Assembly: GCF_019222765.1 (NCBI RefSeq)
Contig: NZ_CP078145.1
Location: 2,852,001 to 2,916,000, forward strand
Direction: 5' to 3'
Source: Nocardia iowensis
GTDB lineage: Bacteria > Actinomycetota > Actinomycetes > Mycobacteriales > Mycobacteriaceae
DNA length: 64,000 nt
The notes beneath the pieces were generated by a model that was not told the origin of the DNA, ran no database searches, and worked only from the letters and a program-made list of their open reading frames with translations. Below are positions 1 through 10,491 of this stretch, piece by piece. Position 1 is the stretch's first letter. Every line of letters begins with the position of its first letter. The position numbers were made by a program, and so were the translations under genes.

Positions 1-1843
<1,843 letters not shown>

Positions 1844-1922
1844 AACAAAGAAGCTACGCGTCCACTGTGCAGTATCTGAAACAACACACACTGATCCGTG
1901 TCCACGGGTTCGAGGTGGGGTT

Positions 1923-1943
1923 TCAGGGGCCGCAGGCCCCTGA
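1923..1943 (+). other. Hairpin in the 23S-5S spacer
   Basis: A perfect 9-bp stem, TCAGGGGCC against GGCCCCTGA with a GCA loop, lies in the 23S-5S spacer and is followed by CATTTTCCC. Spacer stems of this kind are usually processing substrates. It lacks a real T-tract, so termination is unlikely. Confidence 0.6.
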
Positions 1944-1998
1944 GCATTTTCCCTCCCCTGGTGAACCTGGGACACGGAGTGTGGACAGTTTCATAGAG

Positions 1999-2117
1999 TT
2001 ACGGCGGCCATAGCGGCAGGGAAACGCCCGGTCCCATTCCGAACCCGGAAGCTAAGCCTGCCAGCGCCGATGGTACTGCACTCGACAGGGTGTGGGAGAG
2101 TAGGACACCGCCGGAAC
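1999..2117 (+). rRNA. rrf: 5S ribosomal RNA
   Basis: A standard actinobacterial 5S rRNA of about 118 nt starts at TTACGGCGGCCATAGCGGC. It contains the conserved CCCGGTCCCATTCCGAACCCG segment and ends at ACACCGCCGGAA, which pairs with the 5' end. It lies about 155 nt after the 23S end in the same transcript. The ends may be off by one or two bases. Confidence 0.97.
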
Positions 2118-2126
2118 ATCCTTCAC

Positions 2127-2157
2127 GATAGGGGACCCAGATTCTGGGTCCCCTATC
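2127..2157 (+). terminator. rRNA operon terminator
   Basis: A perfect 14-bp stem, GATAGGGGACCCAG against CTGGGTCCCCTATC, with a 3-nt ATT loop starts 10 nt after the 5S end. It is followed by the modestly T-rich GTCGTTTCAG. Position and stability make it the terminator of the rRNA operon. Confidence 0.92.
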
Positions 2158-2275
2158 GTCGTTTCAGCACCTTGCCGTGCCGGACGACATCGCCGTGTCA
2201 GTGCCCCCACCATGACACGTGATTCAATTTGTGGGGCCCCCGACCACCTCTTGCGGACCTCAGAAAGGGATCACC

Positions 2276-4297
2276 GTGTCGGAACAGAACGACGACCGGA
2301 AGTCCTTCCGGCGCGGCGAGGGATCCGATCGCCCCTCTCAGGGCAGCGGTGGAGCCGGCGGAGACGCGTCCAAGAACCGCCCCGACCGCGAAAGCGGCCC
2401 GCGTGGCGGAACCGGCGACCGCGGTGGCTTCAAGCGAAATAACGACTCCGGCGACCGCAGCGCCTCCAGCTCGCGCGGCAGTTCCGGCGACCGCAGCGGA
2501 TCGGATCGTCGCGGCGATTCCGCCGGACGCGGTGGATTCGGCCAGCGCGGCGATTCCGCCCAGCGCGGCAGTTCAGGCGACCGTTCAGGCTCCGGCGAGC
2601 GCGGCGGGTTCAACCGAAGTGGCGATTCCGGCTCACGTGGTAGCACAGGCGACCGTGGCGGATTCAACCGTAGCGGCGGCTCGGGCGACCGTGGCGGATT
2701 CAATCGTGGCGGTGACTCCGGTCAACGTGGCGGTTACAACCGTGGCGGTGACTCCGGCGAGCGCGGCGGTTACAACCGTGGAAGTGGTTCCGGCGAGCGC
2801 GGCGGTGCCGACCGTGGCAGCGATTCGGGTAGCCGTGGCGGTTTCAACCGTACTGGCGACTCGGGTGAGCGCGGTGGCTTCAAACGTGAGGGTGCCTCCG
2901 GCGACCGTGGCGGTTTCAACCGTGGCGGCGATTCGGGTGGACGCAGTGATTCCGGCCGTGGTGGTTTCGACCGTGGTACCGGTTCGAGTGGGCGCAGCGA
3001 CTCCGGCCCGCGCGGAAGTTCCGGTGAGCGTGGCGGTTTCAACCGCAGCGGCGGGTCCGCTGAGCGCGGTGGTAGCTCGGGCGACCGTGGCGGTTTCAAT
3101 CGCGGCGGCTCCGACGACCGCAGTAGCTTCAACCGCGGCGGCAAATCGGACGAGCGTGGTGGCTTCAACCGCGGCGGCGGCTCTGCTGAGCGCGGCGGTT
3201 TCAAACGCGGTGGCGACTCCGGCGGTTCCGGTGAGCGTGGCGGTTTCAACCGCAGCAGCGGTTCCAGTGACCGACGTGGTGGCTCAGGCGAACGTGGCGG
3301 TTTCAACCGCAGCGGTGGCTCCGGTGACCGTGGCGGATTCAATCGCGGTGGTAGTTCGGACGATCGTGGCGGCTTCAATCGCAGCGGCGGGTCCGCCGAG
3401 CGCGGCGGTTTCAAACGCGGTGGCGACTCGGGTGGTTCCGGTGATCGCGGCGGTTTCAACCGGGGCGGCTCGGGTGATCGCGGCGGCGATTCCGGCCGTG
3501 GTGGGTTCGATCGCAACGATTCGCGTGGCAACGGGCCGGACGATCGGCGTCGTGGCGGCGAAGGGGCGCGTAGCGGTGCCGGTGGCGATCGGTCGCAGGA
3601 CCGGCGTCCGCCGCGTCCCGAGGAACCCGACCTCCCCGATGACGTGCAGCCCGCCGACTTGGAACCCGCTGTCCGGCGTGACCTGCTGAGCCTGGACAAG
3701 TCCAACGCCGAAGCGGTGGCCCGCCATCTGGTGATGGCGGCCAAACTGATCGACGACGACCCACGTCTGGCCCTCGCCCACGCGCGCGCCGCGCGGCAAC
3801 GTGCGGGCCGCATCGCGGTGGTTCGCGAAACCGCAGGCGTCACCGCCTACCACGCGGGCGAATGGGCGGAAGCGCTGTCCGAGCTGCGCACCGCCCGCCG
3901 CATGTCCGGCGGCTCCGGTCTGCTCGCCGTGATGGCGGACTGCGAACGCGGCCTCGGCCGCCCCGAACGCGCCATCGAACTCGGCCGCAGCGACGAGGCC
4001 CGCGCCCTGACCGGTGACGAGGCCACCGAGCTGCGCATCGTCGTCGCCGGTGCCCGGATGGACCTCGGCGAATACGATCAGGCCGTAGTCACCCTGCAAA
4101 CCTCCGAACTCGACCCCTCCCGCACCGGCTCCGCCGCGGCCCGCCTCTTCTACGCCTACGCCGACGCTCTGGTCGCCGCAGGCCGCACCGCCGAGGGCCT
4201 CACCTGGTTCCTCAACGCCGCTGCCGCCGACGTCGACGGCGAAACCGACGCAGAGGACCGCGCCGAAGAACTCACCGGCGACAACCTCGAACTGTAG
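2276..4297 (+). CDS. TPR-like protein with long RGG-repeat N-terminal region (Rv1691-type)
   Basis: The product is about 673 aa. Residues about 35-440 are low-complexity Gly/Arg/Ser with roughly 21 copies of an RGG[FY][NKD]R unit, mostly as GERGGFNR or GDRGGFNR. The last 230 residues form a helical, TPR-like domain (for example YADALVAAGRTAEGLTWFL) that matches the position and style of the M. tuberculosis Rv1691 product, which is only about the size of this C-terminal part. I chose GTG 2276 because AGAAAGGGA sits 5 nt upstream; an in-frame start at 2219 has no ribosome site. RGG repeats in other proteins bind RNA and drive condensation; a similar role here is inference. No catalytic motif is visible. 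It lies directly after the rRNA operon. Confidence 0.85.
   Translation: MSEQNDDRKSFRRGEGSDRPSQGSGGAGGDASKNRPDRESGPRGGTGDRGGFKRNNDSGDRSASSSRGSSGDRSGSDRRGDSAGRGGFGQRGDSAQRGSSGDRSGSGERGGFNRSGDSGSRGSTGDRGGFNRSGGSGDRGGFNRGGDSGQRGGYNRGGDSGERGGYNRGSGSGERGGADRGSDSGSRGGFNRTGDSGERGGFKREGASGDRGGFNRGGDSGGRSDSGRGGFDRGTGSSGRSDSGPRGSSGERGGFNRSGGSAERGGSSGDRGGFNRGGSDDRSSFNRGGKSDERGGFNRGGGSAERGGFKRGGDSGGSGERGGFNRSSGSSDRRGGSGERGGFNRSGGSGDRGGFNRGGSSDDRGGFNRSGGSAERGGFKRGGDSGGSGDRGGFNRGGSGDRGGDSGRGGFDRNDSRGNGPDDRRRGGEGARSGAGGDRSQDRRPPRPEEPDLPDDVQPADLEPAVRRDLLSLDKSNAEAVARHLVMAAKLIDDDPRLALAHARAARQRAGRIAVVRETAGVTAYHAGEWAEALSELRTARRMSGGSGLLAVMADCERGLGRPERAIELGRSDEARALTGDEATELRIVVAGARMDLGEYDQAVVTLQTSELDPSRTGSAAARLFYAYADALVAAGRTAEGLTWFLNAAAADVDGETDAEDRAEELTGDNLEL
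2405..3530 (+). repeat. Coding repeat array for RGGFNR units
   Basis: The DNA encoding the Gly/Arg-rich half of the preceding protein is a degenerate array of units such as CGTGGCGGTTTCAACCG and CGCGGTGGCTTCAA, repeated about 21 times at irregular 30-60 nt spacing. The repeats keep long false open frames on both strands. Such arrays can gain or lose units by slippage, so copy number may vary between strains. Confidence 0.9.
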
Positions 4298-4762
4298 CCC
4301 AACAGCCCGGCATCCCGTCTGAACAGCGAACCGGCAACCAGGCGCGGATCGTTGCGCCCCCGCTCAGCGCCCGCGCCGTTGTCGCGGTCCTCGGACGGCC
4401 TGAACCTGTAGTCGAACTGGCGGCTCCCGACTATGGACGAACCGCCGACGCGGCACGAACCGATGCGCTCCGCCCATCGCCCGCGCCGTCGTGGCGGACC
4501 GTGACCGTCACCTGCACCTCGTGGGTGCATCGGGGACTTCGGGCGGGCATCGTCTTCCTCGATGTCCCTCAGAGGGCTGCTCGGGGTACGGAGTAACGAC
4601 CCGCCGTGTGAAGCTCGGTGGTGCATCGAGCATGCCAGCCGGATGGTTCGGAATGTCGGGTCGCGTCGACGTGGACCGCGTACTGTTCTCGTGGCGAAAT
4701 CGCTACGGGTGTGCCGACTTTCAGCGGCATGTCGCAGGGCGGTCTGATGTGAAGGAGATTCG
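4298..4762. other. Intergenic, no gene supported
   Basis: This gap of about 465 bp holds open frames on both strands, but none has a convincing ribosome site or a family-like protein. A small stem TGCACC/GGTGCA lies near 4510-4530. The promoter of the secreted-peptide gene that follows must lie here, but no clear -35/-10 pair could be assigned. Confidence 0.5.
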
Positions 4763-5074
4763 ATGAGTTGTGTCCGGGTCACTGCGTTCGTTGGCTTGGC
4801 TGCCGCGGCGTTGACCGCGTTGAGCACCGTTTCGGCCAATGCGGAGCCGTACGATTACGGGCAGGAGGTCAAGCGGGCGTGCGAGCAGCAGGGCCTCGAG
4901 CCCACTGAAAGCATCTACCTTCCGGGAACTCTGCCCGCCACGGCGACCTGCCACGAGCCCGGCCAGGACACCGTCCGCTTCGTCCCCCTCCCGAAGGACA
5001 CGTACTGCACCGTGCCCGGCGTCTTCCAAACCCCCGGCAAAGCCGACGGCGAAGGCAACTGCATCACCGCCTGA
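4763..5074 (+). CDS. Small secreted protein, function unknown
   Basis: The product is 103 aa with an N-terminal signal peptide: hydrophobic VTAFVGLAAAALTALSTV, then a likely cleavage after SANA near residue 27. The mature part of about 76 aa contains four cysteines (RACEQ, ATCHE, TYCTV, GNCIT), which suggests two disulfides outside the cell. There is no lipobox. The start is well supported by GAAGGAGATTCG immediately before ATG. The M. tuberculosis synteny block has the lipoprotein gene lprJ near this place, but I see no clear sequence resemblance. A strong hairpin follows the stop, so it is probably monocistronic. Confidence 0.85.
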   Translation: MSCVRVTAFVGLAAAALTALSTVSANAEPYDYGQEVKRACEQQGLEPTESIYLPGTLPATATCHEPGQDTVRFVPLPKDTYCTVPGVFQTPGKADGEGNCITA

Positions 5075-5081
5075 GGCCAAC

Positions 5082-5135
5082 GAGCGGGACATGACGGTGA
5101 CCAATCGCGAGAGAACCCACCGTCATGTCCCGCTC
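5082..5135 (+). terminator. Long stem-loop after the secreted-protein gene
   Basis: A perfect 18-bp inverted repeat, GAGCGGGACATGACGGTG (5082-5099) and its complement (5118-5135) around an 18-nt loop, begins 7 nt after the stop codon. There is no T-run, as is common for actinobacterial terminators. An upstream in-frame ATG of the next gene (5125) lies inside the 3' arm, which argues against using that ATG as the start. Confidence 0.85.
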
Positions 5136-5193
5136 GCCGCACAGTAGGGTTCGGGTGTTCGGCACGGTGCCGATCGGTGACACGGAGAGTGGT

Positions 5194-6102
5194 GTGGAGC
5201 GGCTACGAGATCGCTACGAAGCCTTGCTGCTGGATTTGGACGGGACCCTGTATCGCGGGCACGCGGTGATCGAGGGTGCGCCGGAGGCGTTGGCCGAGGG
5301 AGGGTCCGCACAGCGGCTGATGTATGTCACGAACAACGCCAGCCGTGGGCCGGAGACGGTCGCGGGGCACTTGGCGGAGCTCGGCTACCCCGCGACAACC
5401 GATGACGTGGTGACGAGTGCGCAGGCGGCCGCACGGCTGCTCGCCGAACGGCTGGCGCCGGGCGCGACAGTACTGGTCGTCGGCACCGACGACCTCGCCG
5501 CCGAAGTGACCGCGGTGGGCTTGCGCCCGATCCGCCGCTTCGACGACACCGCACCCGCCGCTGTCGTGCAAGGACATTCACCGCACACCTGCTGGGCCGA
5601 CCTCGCCGAAGCGGCCTACGCGCTGCGCGCGGACGCGCTGTGGGTCGCGGCCAACACCGACAGAACGCTGCCGAACGAGCGCGGCCTCGCGCCGGGCAAC
5701 GGTTCGATGGTGGCGGCCTTGCGAACCGCGTCCGACCGCGAACCCATCGTGGCGGGCAAACCCTACGCACCCCTGCTGGAAGACGCGCTCGTGCGCGCCG
5801 GAACCCGCAGCGCCCTGGTGGTGGGGGACCGGCTGGACACCGACATCGAAGGTGCGAACACTGTCGGCCTGGAATCGCTGCTGGTGCTGACCGGCGTCAG
5901 CACCCTCGACGAGCTGAAAGGCGCGTCCGCCGAGTTCATCCCCACCTACGTCGCCGACTCACTGGACGCATTGAACCACCCGCCGGTACCCGCCGAATCG
6001 GACAGCGACGCGAGCGACCTCGCCGCAGACCTGGCCGATCGGTTGCGGCGCAACCCGGGACGAGCCGTGACGGTACGCGCGTCTGGTACGGAAATCCGAT
6101 AG
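5194..6102 (+). CDS. HAD-IIA family phosphatase (Rv1692-type)
   Basis: This is a HAD hydrolase of the NagD/phosphoglycolate phosphatase subfamily. Motif I is DLDGTLYRG near residue 14, motif II is TNNAS, the motif III lysine is in AGKPYAPL, and motif IV is VGDRLDTDIEGA. The M. tuberculosis counterpart in the same gene order, Rv1692, is described as a glycerol-3-phosphate phosphatase for lipid polar-head recycling, so this activity is likely by synteny. I chose GTG 5194: it has GGAGA 5 nt upstream and puts motif I at the usual distance, whereas ATG 5125 sits inside the preceding terminator stem. The product is about 302 aa, a little short at the C-terminus compared with the mycobacterial protein. 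Confidence 0.88.
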   Translation: MERLRDRYEALLLDLDGTLYRGHAVIEGAPEALAEGGSAQRLMYVTNNASRGPETVAGHLAELGYPATTDDVVTSAQAAARLLAERLAPGATVLVVGTDDLAAEVTAVGLRPIRRFDDTAPAAVVQGHSPHTCWADLAEAAYALRADALWVAANTDRTLPNERGLAPGNGSMVAALRTASDREPIVAGKPYAPLLEDALVRAGTRSALVVGDRLDTDIEGANTVGLESLLVLTGVSTLDELKGASAEFIPTYVADSLDALNHPPVPAESDSDASDLAADLADRLRRNPGRAVTVRASGTEIR

Positions 6103-6115
6103 CGTTGACGCCACG

Positions 6116-6427
6116 ATGACTACTCCCATGCCCCGCCCGACCGGCCCCGGCACGCACCCCGGCGCGAACGGCCCCCGCCCAGGGGCCCCGCTGCCCGGCC
6201 AGCATCTGCCGGGCGCACCAGGGCGTCCGGAGCCGGCCGACCCGGAGCGCATTCGCGGCGAGATCGACGGCCTGCTCACCGAACTCACCACCCGCACCGA
6301 CTGGCCGGGCGTGAACCCGACGGCCGATGGCGCCGAAACCGGCACCGACATCACCCGCCGCGCGCGCATCCTCGAGCAGGCACATGACGTCCTCGTGCAG
6401 GCACTGGCCACGGTGGACAAGATCTGA
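6116..6427 (+). CDS. Small conserved protein, function unknown (Rv1693 position)
   Basis: The product is 103 aa: a Pro/Gly-rich N-terminal half without predicted structure, then a helical C-terminal half with ARILEQAHDVLVQALATVDK. It lies between the HAD phosphatase and tlyA, as Rv1693 does in M. tuberculosis, and its stop is one base before the tlyA GTG. This tight spacing supports co-translation. The ATG lacks a good ribosome site and a second ATG four codons later is possible. No function can be assigned. Confidence 0.75.
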   Translation: MTTPMPRPTGPGTHPGANGPRPGAPLPGQHLPGAPGRPEPADPERIRGEIDGLLTELTTRTDWPGVNPTADGAETGTDITRRARILEQAHDVLVQALATVDKI

Positions 6428-6428
6428 G

Positions 6429-7250
6429 GTGGCCAGACGCGCGCGCGTGGACGCCGAACTGGTTCGCCGCGGATTGGCGAGATCGCGGGAACACGCGGTC
6501 GAGCTGATCGGCGCCGGTCGCGTCCTGATAGCTGGAACGGTCGCGGTGAAACCGGCGACCGCGGTCGAGGCCGGCACGCCGCTGCTGGTGCGCGACCAAC
6601 CCGACGAGGTGTCCTGGGCCTCGCGCGGCGCGCACAAGCTGCTCGGCGCACTGGCGGCCTTCGAACCCGCCGGGCTCACCATCGCGGGCAAACGCTGCCT
6701 CGACGCGGGCGCGTCGACCGGCGGCTTCACCGACGTGCTGCTCTCGCGCGACGCCCGTGAGGTGATCGCGGTCGATGTCGGCTACGGCCAGCTGATCTGG
6801 CGGCTGCAGAACGACGACCGGGTGCGCGTTGTCGATCGCACCAATGTGCGCAACCTCACCACGGAAACGATCGGCGGCACAGTCGAATTGGTGGTCGGTG
6901 ACCTGTCGTTCATCTCGCTCGGCCTGGTGCTGCCCGCGCTGGCCGCGTGCACCGCGCCGGGTGGTGACCTGCTGCCGATGGTGAAACCCCAGTTCGAGGT
7001 CGGTAAGGAACGCGTGGGTTCCGGCGGCGTGGTGCGTGACCCGGCGCTGCGCGCCGAGGCGGTCCGCGATGTCGCTACCGCGGCCGCGGCGCTCGGCCTG
7101 CGGACCGAGGCCGTCGTGGCGAGCCCGTTGCCCGGTCCGTCGGGCAATGTCGAATACTTCGTGTGGCTGCGCAAGGACGGGCAGCCGGAAGACGACGGTG
7201 AGCGAGTCGCGACTCTCGTCGAGCGTGCGGTTGAGGAGGGTCCACAGTGA
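6429..7250 (+). CDS. tlyA: TlyA family rRNA (cytidine-2'-O)-methyltransferase
   Basis: The product is 273 aa, close to mycobacterial TlyA. The N-terminal S4 RNA-binding domain (residues 1-60: [22 protein letters not shown]) is followed by an FtsJ-like Rossmann methyltransferase with the SAM motif [16 protein letters not shown] and the catalytic-region segment [10 protein letters not shown]. TlyA 2'-O-methylates cytidines of 16S and 23S rRNA in mycobacteria, and loss gives capreomycin resistance. Start GTG 6429 directly follows the upstream stop. The stop overlaps the nadK start (GTGA). The gene is in the conserved tlyA-nadK-recN order. Confidence 0.96.
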   Translation: MARRARVDAELVRRGLARSREHAVELIGAGRVLIAGTVAVKPATAVEAGTPLLVRDQPDEVSWASRGAHKLLGALAAFEPAGLTIAGKRCLDAGASTGGFTDVLLSRDAREVIAVDVGYGQLIWRLQNDDRVRVVDRTNVRNLTTETIGGTVELVVGDLSFISLGLVLPALAACTAPGGDLLPMVKPQFEVGKERVGSGGVVRDPALRAEAVRDVATAAAALGLRTEAVVASPLPGPSGNVEYFVWLRKDGQPEDDGERVATLVERAVEEGPQ

Positions 7251-8206
7251 ACGCCCCGACGAGGTCCGGTGGCCGGGAGATCTTGCTGGTCTCGCATCCG
7301 GGCCGGGCGGAGATCATCGAGACCGCCCACCGGGTGGCGAAGATCTTCGCGGACGCGGGCATCTGCCTGCGGGTGCTCGCCGACGAGGCGGACAGCACCC
7401 GATTCGAGACCGAGCCGGGCGGCTATCCGGTGCGGGTCGTCGAACACGCACCGGACGCGGCTCTCGGCTGCGAGATGGTGCTTGTCCTCGGTGGCGACGG
7501 CACCTTCCTGCGCGCCGCCGAACTGGCCCGCCAAGCCGGGGTGCCGGTGCTGGGAATCAACCTGGGCCGCATCGGTTTCCTGACCGAGGCCGAGGCGGAG
7601 CATCTGGACGAGGCACTGGCGCACGTGGTTCGGGGCGACTACCGCATCGAGCACCGGATGACCATCGACGTCACCGTCCGGGTGGAGGACGAGGTGGTGC
7701 AGACCGGCTGGGCGCTCAACGAGGCGAGCATCGAAAATGCCTCGCGGATGGGCGTACTGGAGTTGGTGCTGGAGGTGGACGGGCGGCCGGTGTCGGCGTT
7801 CGGCTGCGACGGCATCCTGATCTCCACCCCCACCGGTTCGACCGCCTACGCGTTCTCCGCGGGCGGTCCGGTGGTGTGGCCGGAACTCGAAGCGCTGCTG
7901 GTGATTCCGAGCAATGCCCATGCCCTGTTCGCGCGACCGCTGGTGACCAGTCCGGAGTCAAGGATCGCCGTGGAATGCGTGGCGACCGGCCATGATGCGA
8001 TAGTTTTCCTGGATGGCAGGCGCACCCTAGAGCTACCGCGCGGCGGCAGGCTGGAAGCGGTTCGCGGCGCCCAACCGGTGCGTTGGGTGCGGTTGGATTC
8101 CGCGCCGTTCGCGGACCGGATGGTGCGCAAGTTCCAATTGCCCGTGACAGGCTGGCGGGGCCGACGGGGAACGGAGGGCACAAATGCTGACAGAGATCAG
8201 GATTGA
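7247..8206 (+). CDS. nadK: NAD kinase
   Basis: ATP- or polyphosphate-dependent NAD kinase (also called ppnK), making NADP. The 319-aa protein has the hallmark [11 protein letters not shown] motif, the following [12 protein letters not shown], and the substrate-binding segments ALNEASIE and [15 protein letters not shown]. The start GTG overlaps the tlyA stop by 4 nt, with GAGGAGGG about 9 nt upstream. The 3' end overlaps recN by 23 nt. Compared with the M. tuberculosis enzyme, a short variable tail is added at the C-terminus. Confidence 0.97.
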   Translation: MNAPTRSGGREILLVSHPGRAEIIETAHRVAKIFADAGICLRVLADEADSTRFETEPGGYPVRVVEHAPDAALGCEMVLVLGGDGTFLRAAELARQAGVPVLGINLGRIGFLTEAEAEHLDEALAHVVRGDYRIEHRMTIDVTVRVEDEVVQTGWALNEASIENASRMGVLELVLEVDGRPVSAFGCDGILISTPTGSTAYAFSAGGPVVWPELEALLVIPSNAHALFARPLVTSPESRIAVECVATGHDAIVFLDGRRTLELPRGGRLEAVRGAQPVRWVRLDSAPFADRMVRKFQLPVTGWRGRRGTEGTNADRDQD

Positions 8207-9959
8207 CGGCCTTGGCGTCATTTCCACGGCTACCGCGCAATTCCATGAAGGTCTCACTGTTCTTACCGGTGAGACCGGCGCTGGCAAGACCATGGTGGTC
8301 ACCAGCCTGCACCTGCTGAGCGGTGCGCGGGCCGATGCGGGTCGGGTCCGGCTCGGCGCCGCACGCGCGGTGGTGGAGGGCCGGTTCACCGTCGACGACG
8401 TGAACGCGGCGGCCCGCGCGGACGTGGCGCAGGTGCTGGAAGCGGCTGCGGCCGAACAGGATGACGACGGCAGCATCATCGCGATCCGCACGGTCGGCAG
8501 CGACGGGCGGTCCCGCGCGCATCTTGGTGGGCGCGGCGTGCCTGCCTCGGTGCTCGCCGATTTCACCGCGCCGCTGCTGACGGTGCACGGCCAGAACGAT
8601 CAGCTGCGATTGCAGCGCCCTGATCAGCAATTGTCCGCGCTGGACCAGTTCGCCGCCGACACGGTCGGCCCGCTGCTGCGCAAATACGGTGTGCAGCGCC
8701 GATCCTGGCTGGACGCCCGCACCGAACTGCTCGAACGGACCGCGCGCAGCAGGGAATTGGCGCAGGAGGCGGACCGGCTGCAGCATTCGCTGTCCGAAAT
8801 CGACGCCATCGCACCGGAACCCGGCGAGGACGTGCGGATCGTGGACGAGGTCCGCAGGCTCAGCGACCTCGACTCGTTGCGCGAGGCCGCGGCGACCGCG
8901 CACGACGCGCTCGCCGGTCCCGTCGATTCGCCCGAAGAAGGTTCCGGCGCACTGGAATTGCTCGGTACCGCCCGTGCCCGCATCGACTCGGCCGACGATC
9001 CCGCGCTGACCGCCCTCGGGCCCCGGCTCGGTGAGGCCATCGCGGTGGTGGTGGACCTGACCACCGAACTCAGTGGCTACCTTTCGGATCTGCCGTCGGA
9101 TCCCGGCGCGCTGGACTCGCTGCTCACCCGGCAGGCCGAGCTCAAGTCGCTGACCCGCAAGTACGCGCCGGACATCGACGGCGTGATCGCCTGGGCCGAC
9201 GATGCGCGCAACCGGCTCGGCTCGCTCGATGTCTCGGAGGAAACATTGGCGGCCTTGGCGGCCGAGGTCGACATCGCGGCCGAGCGGGTGCGGGAGGCGG
9301 CGCGCAAACTGAGTGCCGCGCGCAAGAAGGCGGCGGGCAAGCTCGCCTCGGCGGTGAGTGCCGAATTGGGGGGTTTGGCCATGGGTAAGGCCAGGCTCGA
9401 GGTCGAGGTGCGGCCGATGCCCGCGGGACCGCAGGACTCGGCGCCGCTGAATATCGACGGAAAAGATGTGCACGCCGGGTCATCCGGCATCGACGAGGTG
9501 GAATTCCGGTTGTCCGCGCACTCGGGGGCGCAGTCACTTCCGTTGAGCAAGAGCGCGTCCGGCGGTGAACTCTCCAGGGTGATGCTTGCCCTGGAGGTAG
9601 TGCTCGCCAGCTCCGATCACGGCGCGACCATGGTGTTCGACGAGGTCGACGCCGGCGTCGGCGGGCGCGCCGCGGTGGAGATCGGCCGCAGGCTGGCCCG
9701 GCTCGCGCGCACCCACCAAGTGATCGTCGTGACCCACCTGCCGCAGGTCGCGGCCTTCGCCGACACCCACCTGGTGGTCGACAAGTCCGATGACGGCAAG
9801 GGCAAGGTCAACAGCGGCGTCCGCGCGCTGACCAAGGACGAGCGGGTCATCGAACTGGCTCGCATGCTGGCCGGTCTCGACGACACCGAGACCGGCCGGG
9901 CGCACGCGGAGGAACTGCTGGACACCGCGCGTGCCGAGAAATCCGGAGCGACCGTTTAA
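8184..9959 (+). CDS. recN: DNA repair ATPase RecN
   Basis: RecN is an SMC-like ATPase that acts at DNA double-strand breaks. The 591-aa protein has Walker A GETGAGKT near residue 30, a central helical coiled-coil region (about 170-370), the ABC signature [15 protein letters not shown] and Walker [14 protein letters not shown]. The ATG start lies inside the 3' end of nadK, so translation is probably coupled. The TAA stop overlaps the stop of a convergent gene on the other strand. Confidence 0.97.
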   Translation: MLTEIRIDGLGVISTATAQFHEGLTVLTGETGAGKTMVVTSLHLLSGARADAGRVRLGAARAVVEGRFTVDDVNAAARADVAQVLEAAAAEQDDDGSIIAIRTVGSDGRSRAHLGGRGVPASVLADFTAPLLTVHGQNDQLRLQRPDQQLSALDQFAADTVGPLLRKYGVQRRSWLDARTELLERTARSRELAQEADRLQHSLSEIDAIAPEPGEDVRIVDEVRRLSDLDSLREAAATAHDALAGPVDSPEEGSGALELLGTARARIDSADDPALTALGPRLGEAIAVVVDLTTELSGYLSDLPSDPGALDSLLTRQAELKSLTRKYAPDIDGVIAWADDARNRLGSLDVSEETLAALAAEVDIAAERVREAARKLSAARKKAAGKLASAVSAELGGLAMGKARLEVEVRPMPAGPQDSAPLNIDGKDVHAGSSGIDEVEFRLSAHSGAQSLPLSKSASGGELSRVMLALEVVLASSDHGATMVFDEVDAGVGGRAAVEIGRRLARLARTHQVIVVTHLPQVAAFADTHLVVDKSDDGKGKVNSGVRALTKDERVIELARMLAGLDDTETGRAHAEELLDTARAEKSGATV

Positions 9960-10375
9960 CGCACGGCCTGCTGCGCGGCCTTGATGAACTGGGTGATCAG
10001 GTTCTTCAAGCCGAACTCCAGCACCTTGCCGGGCACGGGCAGACTCGGCTCGGACTCCATCGTGTAGGAGACCAGCGTGCCGTTGTCGGCATCGGTGAAG
10101 GTGACGACGCCGACGTGCCGCTTCACCGGCGCGCCTTTGACGATCTTGTATTCCATCCGCTCACCCGGCACCAGCTTGGTGATCTCCTCGGTGACGCCGA
10201 CCGGACCCACCCCGAGCAGATGCTGTGCGCCGACCCCTTCCCGCTCGGTCAGTCCCGGCTTCGTCAGCTTGACCTGGATCGGCAGGTACGGGCTGATGCT
10301 CTCGCGATCGGCGAAGAGCCGATAGACGACCTCGCGCGGGGCGGCGATGACGGCGTCGACAGTGGTGCTGGCCAT
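9956..10375 (-). CDS. SRPBCC (START-like) family protein
   Basis: The product is 139 aa with the polyketide cyclase/START-like fold pattern: VDAVIAAPREVVYRLFADRESISPYLP at the start and a C-terminal amphipathic helix (LEFGLKNLITQFIKAA). Proteins of this class bind hydrophobic ligands in a helix-grip cavity; the ligand is unknown. ATG 10375 has GAGGAG 6 nt upstream. An in-frame extension beyond this ATG is Arg-rich and not credible. Its TAA stop shares bases with the recN TAA, so the two convergent genes overlap by 4 nt with no room for a terminator. Confidence 0.85.
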   Translation of the reverse strand: MASTTVDAVIAAPREVVYRLFADRESISPYLPIQVKLTKPGLTEREGVGAQHLLGVGPVGVTEEITKLVPGERMEYKIVKGAPVKRHVGVVTFTDADNGTLVSYTMESEPSLPVPGKVLEFGLKNLITQFIKAAQQAVR

Positions 10376-10491
10376 GGGGTCTCCTCTTCGAGTTACCTGT
10401 GACCGGCAGCATATAGGTATCACCTGTGTGCACTGTGCCCGTGTGTTATGGGCGTCACAGACAGTTCGATCGAGGCATGGGAAGTTGCGTC

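Noticed and set aside
2229..3843. Long open frames on both strands (for example + 2229-3689 and - 2770-3843) over the RGG repeat region
   Set aside because: They are produced by the repeat array. Their translations are monotonous Ala/Val or Pro/Arg/Ser repeats, and the RGG frame has the ribosome site and a conserved C-terminal domain.
5125..5193. ATG 5125 as the start of the HAD phosphatase
   Set aside because: It lies inside the 3' arm of a perfect 18-bp terminator stem and has no ribosome site.
7716..9473. 585-codon frame on the minus strand over nadK/recN
   Set aside because: It is a shadow of high-GC codon use; both genes on the plus strand have complete family motifs. The same applies to minus 14190-15908 over pyrG, minus 42769-45279 over the MFS gene and minus 48869-50161 over the oxygenase.
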